The notes below the pieces were generated by a model, which saw nothing but the letters and a program-made list of their open reading frames with translations, was not told the origin of the DNA and ran no database searches. DNA of 64,000 nucleotides from Brasenia schreberi (Eukaryota > Streptophyta > Magnoliopsida > Nymphaeales > Cabombaceae), in the NCBI GenBank assembly GCA_036023115.1, contig JAYKKT010000089.1, positions 16,548,501-16,612,500 of the forward strand, written 5' to 3'. Numbering within the stretch: the first letter of the stretch is position 1; the number at the start of each line of letters is the position of its first letter. Shown here one piece after another: positions 1-10,534 of this stretch. A program made the translations under genes and the position numbers.

Positions 1-343
1 TTGTCATTTAAATTTCACACTTACACACGCGTGCATTGAGCCTTTCCGCTCTTAAGCTAAAGTATATATTTCAATTTGGGTATTTACTTTAGTGAAAGCT
101 GTGTGAGTTGTCATTTCAATTTCACACGAGAAGCACACAAAAGCACTCGAGCCTTTCCGCTCTATACACTCACACACATTGAGCCTTTTCGCTCTTTGGA
201 TATAACATATTTATATACTTTCAAGTTGTGTGAGCTTACTTCACGTTGAGTTGCATTTCCCTTGGTGTGGATTTACATTAAGTCGCGTGAGTTGCTTTAC
301 ATTTCGGGTATTTACATTTGTGAAAGATGCATGAGTTGCACTT
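1..343 (+). mobile_element. LTR remnant (U5-like part) interrupted by element A
   Basis: This stretch holds LTR downstream-part motifs: GAGC..GCTC hairpins near 150-165 and 183-197, and repeated blocks resembling the LTR region near 28680-28900 read on the opposite strand. It stops at the TG that opens the LTR of element A. It is therefore probably an older, divergent LTR into which A inserted. No gene is visible. The window edge cuts its left side. Confidence 0.6.
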
Positions 344-1175
344 TGTAAACACCCCGAAATCCCACGAACTTCTCAAATAAAACCTGGTTTTGTAAAAGCA
401 GCCCCAAAGGGCCATTTTGAGTCTGGAAACCCAGGAGCCTTCCAGGCAACCCTGTACATATGTTTAAACTATATATGCTTTAAAATATGTATAATATGTT
501 TTAAAATCTTTTGAAACACCTTTTGAAACCCCACGAAGCAGCTTGGCCTAACGCAAGCAGGACCAGAAGAGCTAAAGAGAGCTCGGAACCGGAGCACATG
601 TCGAGCCCGGTACAGCAACTCTCGTGTTGAATCCACCCCCAGGATCTCGAACGTCCAAGACCCTGTTATCATCAGAAATCCTTTGAAATCATCTCTAGAA
701 GGTGAAAACAGAAGCGGACGACCATGTTGGTGAAGACCCAACGCAGACGGAGTACTGATGCTATCAGACCCCGCATAAAGCGTTCGTTTCGAACATACCC
801 TGAAGGAGTCAGAATTCAGTTTGGATTGGATCTGGACCATATATATCCAGATCCCAATCCAAACGTATGTGTGGATTTGGATTTGGATTTGGATCCAGAA
901 ATCCAATCCAATATCCACATCCATGGCCCACATCACCTTCTCATAAATGGAGGTGGGGCCCACTTGAAATTCATGTGGGATTATGGGCATGAGAGAGAAT
1001 GGGGAGGATAAGCATGAGGGGAATTGTATTAAGCTTGACTTGTGTGTCAAGTTTGGGGTTAATCATGTGGGTTAGCTTAATTAGTGTGGGTTTAAGCTTG
1101 TATTAGCCAAAAGCTAACCTAGGGTTGCACCAACATGATCCAATGAAGTCTATGGGTTATGCAAAGGGAGCTCCC

Positions 1176-1480
1176 TAACCCAATCCTAAGCCAAAACCCC
1201 TAATCCTACCCCTTTACCCTAATCCCGGCCTAATCCTAGCCTAATCACCTAACCCACTTCCCTAATCCCGGCCTAATCCCAACCTAATCACCTAACCCAC
1301 CTCCCTAATCCTTCCCTAAACCTAGCCTAATTCCCTTAATCCTAACCTAATCCTAGCCTAATCCTAGCCTAATCACCTAACCCACCTCACTAAACCTCAC
1401 CCCAAAACCAACCCACCTAGCTAAGCCCTAAACCCCTAAACCACCCCACCTAAACGTAGCACACCATATCCCTAAAACCC
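1176..1480 (+). repeat. Degenerate telomere-like CCTAA tract in LTR U3
   Basis: The tract is made of irregular CCTAATCC, CCTAACCC and CCCCTAAACC units. It lies just upstream of the TATA box. Equivalent tracts occur in the other LTRs (about 12880-13090, 21650-21860, 22290-22550, 34095-34460, 40505-40800, 44525-44860, 48585-48935 and 59930-60285). The resemblance to the plant telomere unit CCCTAAA is partial; this is an LTR component, not a telomere. Confidence 0.8.
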
Positions 1481-1588
1481 CTTAAAACAAAATATCTGGC
1501 CCCTCCTCAAAACCAGCCTACCTTATCACCACACCACCACCACCTTACCGCCCTCTCAAAACCACCCCCAACCGACCTTGGAAAAAGC

Positions 1589-1595
1589 TATAAAA
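1589..1595 (+). promoter_or_regulatory. TATA box of the element A LTR
   Basis: TATAAAA is followed within a few bases by a C-run/G-run dyad and then a T-run. The same order (TATA, C/G dyad, GGGTTTT) recurs in most LTRs here, for example at 22574, 34514, 40911 and 44920 on the plus strand and 12757, 21535, 48541 and 59902 on the minus strand. Transcription should start about 30 bp downstream, near 1620; this is inferred. Confidence 0.7.
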
Positions 1596-2483
1596 CACCC
1601 CCCTAGGGGGCGGGTTTTTCAACTTCTCCCTTCCAGCTCTTGGGCCAGCCGAGCCCTCTCACCTTGCTCCCTTCTTCCACCTGCACCACCACTACCCCCG
1701 GCCAGCTCCACCTCGCGCCACCACTACCCCCGGCCAGCTCCACCTCGCGCCACCACTACCTCCTGGCCTGCTCCAGTCCACGTCGCCACCGCTTCCCGGC
1801 CGAGCTCCATCCACCTTCATCATCCGGCTGCCTTCCTTGGACACCAACCTCCTTCACCCATCCGGTTAGTACCTCAACCCAACTCCACCTCCTCTTCACT
1901 CCCCCTCCACTCTCAACCGCCCATACCACCACAACACCTCGCCCACACAGCCTTCTCGCCACCCTTCCCCATTCGGCCAGACATAGCCCCTTTTACCACC
2001 TGATCCCCTACTTTTCCCTAGTGACATCCCGGCCACCCTACCTCACTCCCTAGGACCTTCCCCCTCCACTCTTAGTTACCCATTAACTACACCTTCTACA
2101 ACACCATAGCTAGTTCCATCGCCATTCCCCAAACATCCCCTAGCTACCCTAGCCGACCACCATTTAAACCATCCCTAGTCGGCCAATCATAGCCGACTGT
2201 CCCCAAGTCACCCGACCAGCCATACCCTCTTCCTTAGACATCTTCCCCATAATCACCCCTTAGCTCCACCTTCCATAGAGCCTTCCCTACACCTTAGTGA
2301 CCCTCCTAAATCACTTCGGCCCTAGACATCACGGCAGCACCCTCCTAGCAGCCGGCAAGTCCCCAAGGCGCCACAATCATCCTCCTTGTCACCCAGCCAC
2401 ACACCCTTGCCGTGTCATTCTGAGGAGCTCCCTCTTGCAGCCCAAGCCCAAGCTCAAGCAAGTCACCTCCGGACCAGCTATAA

Positions 2484-3412
2484 GTAAGTGCCTAACTCGG
2501 TCCTCATTTGTAGACTTGCTTAAGTTAAATTAAATTTGATACGGGGTTGTAATAACGGAGCATTGTCTCCCCCCGTTTGTAATAACGTGGCTTGGCACAC
2601 CCACACACACGTGCACTTGAGCCTACCTCGCTCTTAGTTGTACACAGCACACATTTGCACTATTGAGCCTTTCCGCTCTTAAGATATAGCCATATTTCCC
2701 TTTTGCAATTTCCCTTCGGCAATTTACATTTACAAGTCATTTCCCTTCGGCAATTTCCATTACAAGTCATTTCCCTTCGGCATTGTCTTTTAAATTCGGG
2801 TTTTCCCTTTGGAGTTGCATGAGTTTGCATTGCATATACGCCATACCACGAGTTAGGACGCATATTGCATCAAAACAAACCCCATACTCCTACTCAAAAG
2901 TCGCCACACTTAGGTTGAGTGTTCATAACACACACCTAGTTGGCCCAAAAAAGGGTTAAAAAGAAAGACTTAGGCACGTGCAAATCCACATGAAATAAAA
3001 TCTGAAAGTCATACAAAACAACCCAAATCAAACACCTCAAACCACTTTCGTAGGTTCTTATACTCAAAACTCGATTTTAAAAGCGTACAGACTGACCCTT
3101 GCGCATCGGTGCAAGAAGGTCTGCGACGACAAGAGCTTGCTTGCTCATAGTCGCCACGTTAGGAGTCAGGTTTAAAATATTTCTTCGCTAGCTTATGCAA
3201 GCTAGCTGGCACGCCCTTTTGCTTAATTAGGACTTAGGCACACGAAAAGGTTCGCTTCAGGCCTAAGAACCAGGAGCGAGAATTTTCAGCGCCTATAGTT
3301 ATTTGGCACGCCCGGTGGGACGTGAGTCTTTTAAAGTCGAGTCACTCTAGGAAAACTTGCGAAAATATTTTCAAAAGGTGTTGTTTTAACTCTTTTGTTT
3401 ACTTGTACTTAG
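2484..3412 (+). other. Candidate leader intron spanning the PBS (element A)
   Basis: A consensus plant donor GTAAGT starts at 2484 inside the LTR. A good acceptor lies just before gag: TTTTAAC as possible branch site, a T-rich stretch and TTAG ending at 3412, 22 bases before the gag ATG. Both sites are conserved in elements C and E. Splicing would remove the LTR end and the PBS from the RNA. This is a prediction from sequence only. Confidence 0.45.
3304..3321 (+). other. Primer binding site of element A
   Basis: TGGCACGCCCGGTGGGAC lies six bases after the LTR end. It begins with TGG, as expected for pairing with a tRNA 3' CCA end. The same sequence sits beside the 5' LTRs of C (one mismatch) and E. 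I could not assign the tRNA with confidence. Confidence 0.85.
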
Positions 3413-3434
3413 GAATTTTGAAAAGCTTGAAAGC

Positions 3435-5666
3435 ATGTCAAAATCCAACCCAAATGAAGTGTCGAGCCAAGGCTCATGCGCATCAAGTTCTCACTCTAGG
3501 AGGGTTTCGAAAAATAAGATCAAACTAGACGAGATAGAGGACTTGAGAAGGGAATTCGAGGCCAAAATCGATTCTCTCAGCCAAGAGGCTGAAGTAGGCG
3601 ATTCATGTTCATCGAATGGTGAACAAAGGGCCAAGAAAAAAACTGAAAAAACTTGCAAGCACAAAGAGGCCTCCGTAATGGAAGGCAACCAATACCACGA
3701 GTCCTTCATACAAAAGGACCGTAAAGCCCTACAACAGCTGCTGAAAGGGCAAAATAAAGAGAAAAGGAGTTACGCCCTGTCTGATTTCCTTCCTATGGAT
3801 TACGAAATAGACAGTGACGATGAAATACCAAACTTCTATCGGTATGATGGCATGGGAGACCCTAGGTCTCGCTTGCAACTTTTCTCGCGTCGAGCCCATA
3901 AGAAGAAAAAGGACTCGATGAAATGGGTGTATTGGTTCCCTTTATCCCTTAAAGGCATAGCTGCCAAATGGTTGGCTTCCTACGATTTAAGCCAGTTCGC
4001 TACTTTTGAAGAGTTAGCGAATTGCTTCATGCAAAGATTTGCACATAACGTAGAAGTCACGCCAACTTTAAACACTTTAAGGGATACGAAGCAAGACATG
4101 AACGAAGACGTACATGCCTTCATTATTCGATGGAGGTCCCTTTTGGGCCAAGTGCGAGAGCCCATATCTGAAGGATGCGCAGTCATGCTCATCCTGGATA
4201 ATTTTAAAAGCGAGCTAAAAACCCTTCTCTCGCTCCATGAGATCTCAACTTTTCATAAGTTGATCAAAAAAGCATCCCTTTTCGAAACAAACTTGAAAAA
4301 GCGGATATACGATCACTTGTGGAAAGGAAGTGTCGTTTCCAAAACCCGCTTGGAAAAACCCATCACTTATGGGCTACCCACAATGGACAAAAGGGCAAAG
4401 CCCCATAAAATCACCAATGTTCGGGTGGATCCAGGTTTGGCGGGCACTTCCAAAAATTTTGAAAAACTAGAAAACAAAAGGGAGAGAAATTTTCAAAAAC
4501 CGATTGAAAAACGGGAGTACACTCCACTGGGGCAACCTGTGTCGGAGGTCCTAGACCTCCTACTTACCCAAAGCATGATCGAACTTCCCGAAATCCTCGA
4601 AGGAGTCACTTCCAAAGGGGGATATTTAAATTATTTTTGCAAGTATCATCGGCTCAAAGGCCATGATACAAAACGTTGTTTCTCCCTTTTAAACAAAATC
4701 GAGAACTTGATAGCGGAGGGCCGGCTCCAGGTCACTGCGGAACTTGAGCCAACTCAAGCTATCTTCAAAGAACCCTTTCCCAAGCATGCCAGTAGTAGTG
4801 GGAACGGAAAGGAGGTATGTACCCTCACCTTTTCGAAAGAACTAGCGCAAACATCTGAGTCTGGTCGACCCACTTGTGTGTCTACTTTTGTACTTTACAA
4901 GAAGCCCGCCCAAGTCGTCATCCGAGGGCCACCAAGAGCTGAATCCCCGGCTAAACCAGTTTTAAAACTTCAAGGTACTCCTCAACTCATAATTAGAGCC
5001 AATTTTAGTGCGAACCCTAGGTTGGTCGTGGGGGAAGTGACTAGATTCGGAAGGATCTATCAACCCCCACACCTACAAAGTGCTAAAAAGGTGGTTAGTG
5101 TGCCTGGCCCCTCAAAAGCATGTATTCCTAGAGTTCTGCCAAAAGCAGACAATGGGAAAGTCGTCCTAAACCCTTATAATTTTGAAAACCATCTTTCAAA
5201 GATTCCTATCCACATGTCCATCCTAGAGCTTATACAAACTTCGCCTAGGCATAGACTCGTGCTAGAGAAAATTCTAGAAAGAGCCAAGGTTAGTTCGAAC
5301 ATAAGTCCGGAATCCCTGTCTGACCAAGTGGCACTAATAGGAGCAAAATCGCCCATCACTTTTTCAGAAGATGATGTAGATAGACCCTACGAGTCCCACA
5401 ACCAGGCCCTGCATATCGAGGTGATTCTGAATAACCACTCTCTGGACAGGTGCCTAGTCGATGGGGGAGGAGGGCTCAACATCCTTCCACTTCACGTGGC
5501 GTACCAAATCGGAGTCACCTTGACTTCTGTAAACCCAAGCCCCATCATTATCACTAGATACGATGGGAATGCGTCTAGACCATTAGGATCGATCGAACTC
5601 CCGATGGAAATGGGAGGGATCACACACACGGGGGTGTTCCACGTCTTGGACATCCACCCCCATTAG
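3435..5666 (+). pseudogene. gag-pro: Element A gag-protease reading frame, cut short by a nonsense codon
   Basis: The 743-residue frame starts at ATG 3435, shortly after the predicted splice acceptor. Residues about 25-50 are a charged, probably coiled segment. Residues about 150-280 match the plant retrotransposon gag domain (WFPLSLKG, AAKWLASY, FMQRFAHN, EDVHAFIIRW). Near residue 405 lies a zinc-knuckle-like C-x2-H-x4-H-x4-C motif (CKYHRLKGHDTKRC). The C-terminal 110 residues are a retropepsin-type protease with LVDGGGGLNILP, where the usual D-[ST]-G is D-G-G. The frame ends at TAG 5664-5666, where element D has TAT (Tyr) just before NLLLGRPW, so this is a point nonsense mutation. It is the longest nearly undamaged gag in the + orientation. 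The protein would form the particle and process the polyprotein, but this copy lacks the protease end. Confidence 0.88.
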
Positions 5667-6277
5667 AACCTGTTGCTGGGAAGGCCCTGGATATACAGCT
5701 TGTGCGTTGTGCCATCCACCTTCCATAGGTGTGTCAAGTTCCCAGGTGAGAGTCACCCTCAGCTTCAGGGGATCATAAACTCCCCTTGTTTGTCGAGTTC
5801 CCAGGCCCATGAGGCTAGCCTGGGCAGACCATGGTCGAGCCACCAAGGCTCGTGTTAAACAACCCTAGGAAGGTTGTGTACGTGAAGGGGCAACCCAAAG
5901 CAGGCCCCCTCCCAATCCTAACCCTTATAGGAAGACCCAAAAACCCCTTATTTCCAAAACCCCTGGACAAAAAGCCATACGAGCATGATATAGACGACAG
6001 CAAGTTCTAGGACCACGATTTCTATCATACTTTTTTAAAAAATAAAAAGTCGTGGAACATGATGTTGAATATGGGCTATACGCCTTATAAAAGTCTAGGG
6101 GCACAAAACCAGGGTCTCCTAGAGCCCATCCTTCTTAGAGCCAACCCAAGCCGATACGGGATCGGCTATACTCCCAAAATACTGCCAGAGCCACCCCCTG
6201 TGACCACCTAGGTCAAGGGTGCCCTGAAGCCTACCTTAGAAGAGACCTACGATTTAGACCTCTTATTCCGAGTCTAA
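5667..6277 (+). pseudogene. Element A protease end and G-patch-like tail of ORF1
   Basis: After the nonsense codon the frame reads on as GRPW and a protease tail, with about 30 bases missing near 5740 compared with element D. A region recognisable as [11 protein letters not shown], then KSWNM(M/L)LNMGYTPYKSLGA and NPSRYGIGYTP, follows. The glycine pattern resembles the G-patch domain known after protease in some plant Ty3 elements and betaretroviruses; that identification is moderate. Further stops sit at about 6008 and 6210. ORF1 ends at TAA 6275, inside the CTAAC that may serve as a branch site. Confidence 0.75.
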
Positions 6278-6300
6278 CCCGTAGTGTTTTACCTTTGTAG
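5746..6300 (+). other. Candidate pro-pol intron (element A)
   Basis: The donor AG/GTGAGA lies right after protease. The acceptor is CTAAC (6274-6278), a T-rich stretch and TTTGTAG/GT ending at 6300. Joining the exons gives GGT ATG ATG GAA, which enters the pol frame without a stop. Matching pairs exist in C (16841 to 16288), D (25933 to 26488) and E (55247 to 54691), with lengths of 554-557 bp. An intron between pro and RT is known for Ogre elements; use of this one is inferred. Confidence 0.5.
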
Positions 6301-6302
6301 GT

Positions 6303-7090
6303 ATGATGGAAGATCCCTTTCATAAAAATACAAAAACATTTGGAAAACTTAAAATAAAAAAAATCGAAAAAGAAGAAAAACCAAAAACAATGGAAAATCA
6401 AAAACCCAAAAATAGGGTAGTTTGTATAGTTCCTAAAGTTCTTGTCTTACAAAAAACCAAAAAAATCAAAAATCTACAAAATACCAAAAAGATTTTGTAT
6501 ATAGCTGCTCCTGGTAGGACTTTGGAAAAAGATTTCGAAAGGAACGTCGTCTGCATAGCCAGACCAAAAATTTCGAAATCAATTGAAAATCCGAGTACAA
6601 AACCAGGTCTTTTGAAAACTCACGCATCAAATTCCCTCGGGTCTATAACCCACGAGAATGATCGAAGCCCAGAAGTGGATCTCCTTGAGGAAGATCCCAC
6701 TTCTAAGCTCCCAGAATTTCATAAAATTCTCGGTTTTGAAAGACCTTCCAATTTAATAGGAGGAGATTTCATAGAGGTGAACCTAGGGAGTGATTCCAAT
6801 CCCAAAACCATCAAGATAGGCGCATGTTTGCATGAACATGAAAGATCAGCATTCATTGCATTTCTACGAACCTATTTAGATGTGTTTGCATGGACATATG
6901 AAGACATGCCGGGCATAGACCCCAGCATTGTCGAACATCATCTTCCCTTAGATGTGGATGTAAAACCCATAAAGCAGAAGCTTAGGAAAATACACCCAAA
7001 TGTACACACGCAAGTCAAAGAGGGTTTAGAAGGTCTATTAAAAGCCGGATTTATAAAACCCATTGCGTATTCTGATTGGTTGTCAAACAT
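6303..7090 (+). pseudogene. pol: Element A pol, N-terminal linker and start of RT
   Basis: The frame starts at ATG 6303 just after the predicted acceptor. Residues 1-60 are very rich in Lys, Asn and Glu (KIKKIEKEEKPK). A conserved block follows: FIAFLRTYLDVFAWTYEDMPGI, the VEHHLPL stretch and GLLKAGFIKPIAYSDWLSNIV, which is the usual N-terminal entry to Ty3/gypsy reverse transcriptase. It breaks off at about 7090 in SNIV, where the sequence switches to the antisense of an integrase C-terminus (element B). The catalytic part of RT is therefore missing. The frame formally runs to 7136 but the last 15 codons are not pol. Confidence 0.85.
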
Positions 7091-10000
7091 CGTCCACTTG
7101 GGGCGCCACTTTCCAAGTGGATGCGGGCCACGATAGTGGATGATTTTCAAAATCAGATCTCCCACTTCAAAGTGGCGAGGTCTCATGTGTTTGCCATAAT
7201 GTCGAGCTATCCTTTGCCGGTATGCACGAGCATGATCCATAGCAAGGAGTCGCCTCTCATCTAGCAAATCTAGTTTGGCCATCCTAGCATGCTGAAGCGT
7301 CTCTAGGGGGAGGTCGAGTGCGATGGATGTATGTAATGAATGGAATTGTGTATGAATGGGAAGAATGGCGTTTGTGCCATAGACCAATTCAAATGGTGTG
7401 GCATTCGTGGGAGTCCGGATGGAAGTCCTATAAGCCCATAAGGCTTCATCCAGCTTCTCGCGCCACGTTCTACCCTTCTCTAAAGTCTTGTCAATTATAC
7501 TAATGAGAGTCTTATTCGTAGCTTCGGCTTGGCCGTTGCCTTGAGGGTAGTAGGGCGAGGAGAAGTGGTGAGTTATGCCATAAGTGTTGCACAACTTAAC
7601 CATCTGCTCGTTTTTTAATGGGGTGCCATTATCGAACACAAGGTCTCGTGGAACCCCAAATCGAGCCAAGATATTCCTCCTAATGAAAGCCACCACATGT
7701 TGCCCCTGTACGTTGGTCAGGGAGATGGCTTCCACCCACTTGGAGAAATACTCAGTGGCTGCTAAAATGAATCTATGCCCATTCAATGCTTTTGGAAAGA
7801 TCGGGCCTACGATATCGAACGCCCACATGGTGAATGGTCAGGGGCTGACCACAGAATGCAATGCAGATGACAGGATATGAATGGCTTGCCCATGCACTTG
7901 ACATGGATGACACTTCCTACATGATCGTGACAATCCTTTTTCAGGGTGGACCAAAAATAGCCGCTCTAAGTATTTTCATTGCCATCATGTTGGCATTAAC
8001 ATGACCTCCACATTCTCCATCGTGGAACTCACGCATCACAGTCCTAGCCTCCTCTAGATCGACACATCTTAGTAGGATGCCGGTAAAGCTTTTCTTGTAT
8101 AGAACCCCACCCAGAATGGTGTATCGGGTTGAAATTTTACGGATGAATGCCTTATCTTTGGATGTGGCATCCTCGGCGAATCCCCCATTTTCTAGAAAAC
8201 ATTTGATGTCGTAAAACCAAGGTTTTTCATTAGAATCTGGGTTATTTTGGCAAATATCCAAATCGTGTGTGGATGGGTTGGGCGCATGCCATATCTCTAA
8301 GGATCGGGTCCCTAAAATGGGATCGACCTTTAGGGTTGAACCCAAGGAGGAGAGGGCATCGACAATGCCATTATCCTCTCTTCCTACATGTGTGAGTCTA
8401 CACGATTGGAATGACTCAACCAATCGAGTGGCCAACTCGTGATATGGAAGAAGTTTTTCATTTCGCACTTGCCAAATTTTCAAAACTTGGTTTATAACAA
8501 GGAGCGAATCTCCAAAGACCTCGATGCATGATGCACCTAGAGTTTTCGAAATCCTTAAGCCTTGTATGAGTGCTTCATACTCAGCTATGTTGTTGGAACA
8601 TTCGAAATCTAGGCGGATTGCTATGGGAATCTCGCCCTTTTCAGGGGATATGAGGATGACCCCAACACCAGCTCCTCATTGGTTTCGTGCCCCATCGAAG
8701 TGTATTTTCCACACTTGGTTTTCGAAAGAGTTTGCCAAAATGTGGTTTTGAAAATGGTTTTGCAATATGCCTTCATCAGGCATTTCATCAAATGTGGGAT
8801 ATGTGTCTTCCAGGGGGAACTCAGCCATGTAGTCAGCTAAGGCTTGCCCCTTAATAGAGATCTGGTGATGGTATTTCAGGTCATACTCCATTAGAATGAG
8901 TTGCCATTTGCCTAATCTACTAGTGAGAATGGTTTTGTCGAACAAGTGCTTGATTGGATCAAGCTTGGACACTATCCAGATCTCATGATCTAGGAAATAA
9001 TATCGAAATTTCTGGTAGGCCCAAACTAGGGCCAAGCACGTCTTCTCCATGGCTTGATAATTCCTTTCGTATGCCAAGAGAGTTTTCGAAATATAATAGA
9101 TGGCATACTCCTTATGGGTGTCATCCTCGTATTGAGCTAATAGAGCTCCCAAGGCATTTGCATGCACGGAAATGTAAAGCAAAAGCGGTTTTCCTTGCTT
9201 CGGAGGATTCAAAATAGGGGGATTAACCAGGTATGCCTTTAGTCTCTCGAAGGACTTTTGGCAGTCATCATCCCATGAAAATTTCGTGCCCTTCCTCAAC
9301 AATTTGTTAAAGGATTCGCATCTAGTCGCCAGGTTTGATATAAACCGGTGAATGGACTGTAATCGACCTTGGAGGCTACGAATTTGTCTGAGATTGGAGG
9401 GTGGAGTCATGTCTATGATGGCTCGACACTTAGAGGGGTCGACTTCTATACCCCTTTGGCTAACCATAAAGCCTAGAAGCTTTCCGGACTCTACACCGAA
9501 TACACATTTTTGAGGGTTTAGCTTTACTTTGTAAAGTTTAAGCCTTTCGAAAATCTTTTACAAACATTTGATATGAGTGCATCGGGTTTTGGATTTTGCC
9601 AAGAGATCATCTACATACACTTCTATGAGCTCATGAATCTGATCATGGAAGATCATGGTCATGGCTCTCTGGTATGTTGCGCCGGCATTTTTCAAACCAA
9701 AGGGCATGACTGTATAGCAGTACGTGCCCCACGGGGTTGTGAATGCGGTCTTACCCTGATCTCGTGAACTTAATTTAATTTGATTATACCCTGAATAGCC
9801 ATCCATAAACGAAAACATTTCGTGATTTGCAGTACTATCGACTATCAAATCTATGTTTGGTAAAGGATAATTATCCTTTGGAGTGGCTTTATTCAGGTTT
9901 CTGAAATCGATGCATATTCAAATTTTCCCATTGGTTTTTTGAACCACAACGATGTTTGATAACCAATCAGAATACGCAATGTGTTTTATAAATCCAGCTT

Positions 10001-10534
10001 TTAGCAGATCTTCTAAACCCTCTTTGACTTGTGCGTGTACATTCGAATGTATTTTTCTAAGCTTTTGCTTTATGGGTTTCACATCCGCATCTAAGAGAAG
10101 ACGATGTTCGACAATGCTGAGATATATGCCCGGCATGTCTTCATACGTCCTTGCGAACACATCTAAGTAGGTTCGTAGAAATGCAATGAATGCTGATCTT
10201 TCATGCTCATGCAAACATGCGCCTACCTTCATGAGTTTGGGATTGGAATCACACCCTAGGTTCACCTCTATGAAATCTCCTCCTACTGAATTGGAAGGTC
10301 TTTCAAAATCGAGAATTTTATGAAATTCTGGGAGCTCAGAAGTGGGATCTTCCTCAAGGGGACCCACTTCTAGGTTTCGATCATTCTCGTGGGTTATAGA
10401 CCCGAGGAAATTTGATGCGTAGATTTTCAAAAGACCTAGTTTTACACTTGGAATTTCAATTGATTTCGAAATTTTTGGTCTGGTTATGCAAACGACGTTC
10501 CCGTCGAAATCCTTTTCTTTTTCCAAAGCCTTAC
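7091..10534 (-). pseudogene. pol: Element B pol fragment: RT, RNase H, aRH, integrase
   Basis: Read from 10534 down, this holds a pol linker (from about 10526), RT (VDSTANHEMFSFMDGYSGYNQIKL, MPFGLKNAGATYQRAM, YVDDLLAKSK), a vestigial RNase H (LLLYISVHANALGALLAQ), a second RNase H (HFDGARNQ, AEYEALIQGL, FGDSLLVINQ) and integrase with the zinc-binding segment and a D-D-E core (FDIVGP, FDNGTP, GQAEATN). It ends in GPHPLGKWRP. Stops at about 9916 and 9555 and several frameshifts (near 8676-8483 and 7940) make it inactive. It begins with GTAAG directly against the LTR end of element C, inside the pol linker, so C inserted here. The integrase end meets A head to head. Confidence 0.85.

Larger units (their letters stand above)
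344..3297 (+). mobile_element. Element A, 5' LTR (Ty3/gypsy, Tat-like)
   Basis: The LTR opens with TGTAAACACCCC and ends with CCTATA (TCTACA in sister copies), followed six bases later by the PBS. In order it holds a segment of GGATTTGGAT-type inverted repeats around 838-920, a degenerate CCTAATC-rich tract, a TATA box at 1589, a C/T-rich proline-serine-histidine-coding leader stretch, a GTAAGT site at 2484 and structured motifs near the end. At 2954 bp it is slightly shorter than the copies in element E (about 3.4 kb), mainly because it has fewer tandem units. The short proline- and histidine-rich open frames inside it are compositional. Confidence 0.9.

Noticed and set aside
1176..1480. Interstitial telomere
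   Set aside because: The units are irregular, lie at the same place in each LTR and are flanked by LTR sequence, so they belong to the element.
1578..2053. Overlapping Pro/Ser/His-rich open frames in the LTR leader
   Set aside because: They reflect C/T-rich sequence, appear in several frames and both strands, vary between copies, and match no protein family.
3304..3321. tRNA gene at the PBS
   Set aside because: Only the 18 bases complementary to a tRNA 3' end are present; no cloverleaf can be drawn from the flanks.
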